From Vibrio fortis (GTDB taxonomy: Bacteria > Pseudomonadota > Gammaproteobacteria > Enterobacterales > Vibrionaceae): DNA of 64,000 nt. The stretch lies in assembly GCF_024347475.1 (NCBI RefSeq), contig NZ_AP025488.1, forward strand, positions 186,001-250,000, read 5' to 3'. The translations under genes were made by a program, and so were the position numbers. Shown piece by piece: positions 62,972 to 64,000 of this stretch; positions within the stretch are counted from its first letter, which is position 1, and every line of letters begins with the position of its first letter. The notes beneath the pieces are model-generated. The model did no database searches. It worked only from the letters and a program-made list of their open reading frames with translations, and was not told the DNA's origin.

Positions 62972-64000
62972 ATGTCTACCGCTAGTTCAAAGCCGTCCAC
63001 ACATATTGCCAGCCTAGAGTTAGGTCGTGTGGTGGCTATTTTGGCGATCATCGGCTTACACTGCCAAATGGCCCTCTCTTATGCACTAATCGATGAGGTG
63101 CCATGGGTAGGCTATGTTCTCAACCAAGCAGCTCGCTTTGCCGTTCCGCTGTTCTTTTTAATTTCTGGTTACCTCATTCAACCCAAGCTCACTCGTTCAC
63201 CTTGGAGCACATTAACGAGTTACTCCAAGCCGCTTCTCAAGGTTTGGCTGGCCTGGAGCGTCATCAGTTTATTGATGCCGTTTAACTTGGGCAAAGTCAT
63301 GGAAGTCGGTTACCTCGCAGAGCGTGAAGGTTACTGGAGCTTCCTAATGTCGACACCACTGAACAGCTTATTCGAAGGTGGTTTGGTGCACCTATGGTTC
63401 ATCCCTGCTCTTATTTGTGCCGTTGCCATTCTCGCACTGCTCATCGAAATGAGCCTAACCAAAGCGATCTTGCCTTTGGCGCTCGCGTTATACCTCTACG
63501 GAATCTTGGCTGGTAGCTACGCTCCTCTGACTGAATTGGAAGCGCCGATTTTCACACGCAATGGGCCATTCTTCAGCACGCTACTCGTTGCCATTGGATT
63601 CATGATTCGACAAAACAGTTGGCGACTCACTTCAATGCAATCTATTGCGATGGCTGCATTGGGAATGATCATCCACTTTGGAGAGGCTGCTTGGTTGATG
63701 GGATTTGACGTCGCATTCAACATCAATGACTTCTTAGCGGGCACAACGCTCTGGGGCACTGGCGTATTCATGTGGCTACTGGCAAACCCAAACATAGGTG
63801 ACAATCGTTGGATTCGAGCCATTTCAAGCCGAATGCTGGGTATCTATGTCAGCCATCTACTGCTAATCATCGTGATGTTTAATATATGCGGAATACTCGG
63901 TATTACAGGTTTGTCGAAAGACATTCTCACTTACAGCATGACGATAATTCTAAGCTTCGGCTTAGTCGTCGCACTTGAGAAAAGCCCATTACGTAGCATA
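62972..64000 (+). CDS. Acyltransferase-3 family membrane protein, 3'-truncated
   Basis: The frame opens at ATG 62972 and runs through the right window edge (343 codons seen). It is an inner-membrane acyltransferase with about ten helices, resembling WecH/OafA-type O-acetyltransferases of surface sugars. The first helix carries SLELGRVVAILAIIGLHCQMA, with the family Arg and catalytic His; AARFAVPLFFLISGYLI near 50 and HLWFIPALICAVAIL near 140 follow. The ribosome site is weak (AAGAG, 8 bases upstream). Nearby genes give no clue to the acceptor. Confidence 0.87.
   Translation, partial: MSTASSKPSTHIASLELGRVVAILAIIGLHCQMALSYALIDEVPWVGYVLNQAARFAVPLFFLISGYLIQPKLTRSPWSTLTSYSKPLLKVWLAWSVISLLMPFNLGKVMEVGYLAEREGYWSFLMSTPLNSLFEGGLVHLWFIPALICAVAILALLIEMSLTKAILPLALALYLYGILAGSYAPLTELEAPIFTRNGPFFSTLLVAIGFMIRQNSWRLTSMQSIAMAALGMIIHFGEAAWLMGFDVAFNINDFLAGTTLWGTGVFMWLLANPNIGDNRWIRAISSRMLGIYVSHLLLIIVMFNICGILGITGLSKDILTYSMTIILSFGLVVALEKSPLRSI

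Noticed and set aside
1..64000. tRNA, rRNA, insertion sequence, integron or prophage signatures
   Set aside because: I looked for transposase or integrase motifs, paired terminal repeats and tRNA-like cloverleaves and saw none that I could support.

Overview
The window looks like a chromosome segment of a marine gammaproteobacterium, most likely a Vibrio. The evidence is moderate GC with AT-rich spacers, short operons separated by clear hairpin terminators, and several families typical of Vibrionaceae: DUF2999, DUF2850, a GH18/PKD/CBM chitinase, YdcH, PpnP, TrhO and LldP/LldD. I recognised 52 protein-coding genes, two of them cut by the window edges. I saw no rRNA, tRNA, CRISPR array, insertion sequence or prophage.

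Region 1 (1-18.9 kb) concerns purine-derived carbon. It holds two NCS2 nucleobase permeases (the first lacks its N terminus) and an 8-oxoguanine deaminase. Further on is a complete glyoxylate-to-glycerate route on the minus strand: gcl, hyi, glxR and a type-2 glycerate kinase. Divergent from it are malate synthase and a GlcG-like protein. Purine breakdown through urate and allantoin yields glyoxylate, so importers, deaminase and glyoxylate enzymes fit one theme. Two near-identical TTTTGTATACAAAA-type palindromes flank the gcl/aceB divergent promoter and probably bind a GntR-type repressor encoded elsewhere. A RutR-like TetR regulator and a lipoprotein amidohydrolase lie at the end of the minus-strand cluster.

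The most unusual element, at 4.2-8.8 kb, sits inside that theme. After a 725-bp AT-rich non-coding stretch come two secreted proteins: a 412-residue protein resembling alpha-xenorhabdolysin subunit A (XaxA/YaxA-type alpha-helical pore-forming toxin), and a 798-residue partner with a beta-rich N terminus, a long helical middle with hydrophobic segments, and a C-terminal beta domain that recalls the C terminus of Tc-toxin TcA proteins. The pair is closed by a strong terminator and is my best candidate for an undescribed two-component secreted system.

Region 2 (19-36.9 kb) mixes regulators and exporters: a MarR/EamA divergent pair with duplicated operator-like sites, a LysR regulator, a lipoprotein plus small outer-membrane-barrel pair of unknown function, a second EamA transporter, a GNAT-kinase-MFS operon, a PilZ protein, a Lon-family protease, an orphan YejF-type double ATPase, a prolyl oligopeptidase and a LysR regulator.

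Region 3 (37-50 kb) starts with L-lactate uptake and oxidation (lldP-lldD), divergent from the LysR gene across a 23-bp inverted repeat. An AraC/GyrI-type regulator follows, divergent from a PLP aminotransferase over two 14-bp direct repeats spaced 22 bp. Next come DUF2999, a DUF1254/DUF1214 secreted protein, another LysR, a binding protein-chemoreceptor operon, TrhO, YdcH and a GNAT enzyme.

Region 4 (50-64 kb) has a 975-residue exported phosphodiesterase-like protein divergent from a membrane GGDEF protein, then pirin, PpnP, DUF2850, the secreted multidomain chitinase, an alpha/beta hydrolase, a TetR regulator, an AEC transporter and the start of an acyltransferase-3 membrane protein. All family calls are by reading the sequence, with no database search.
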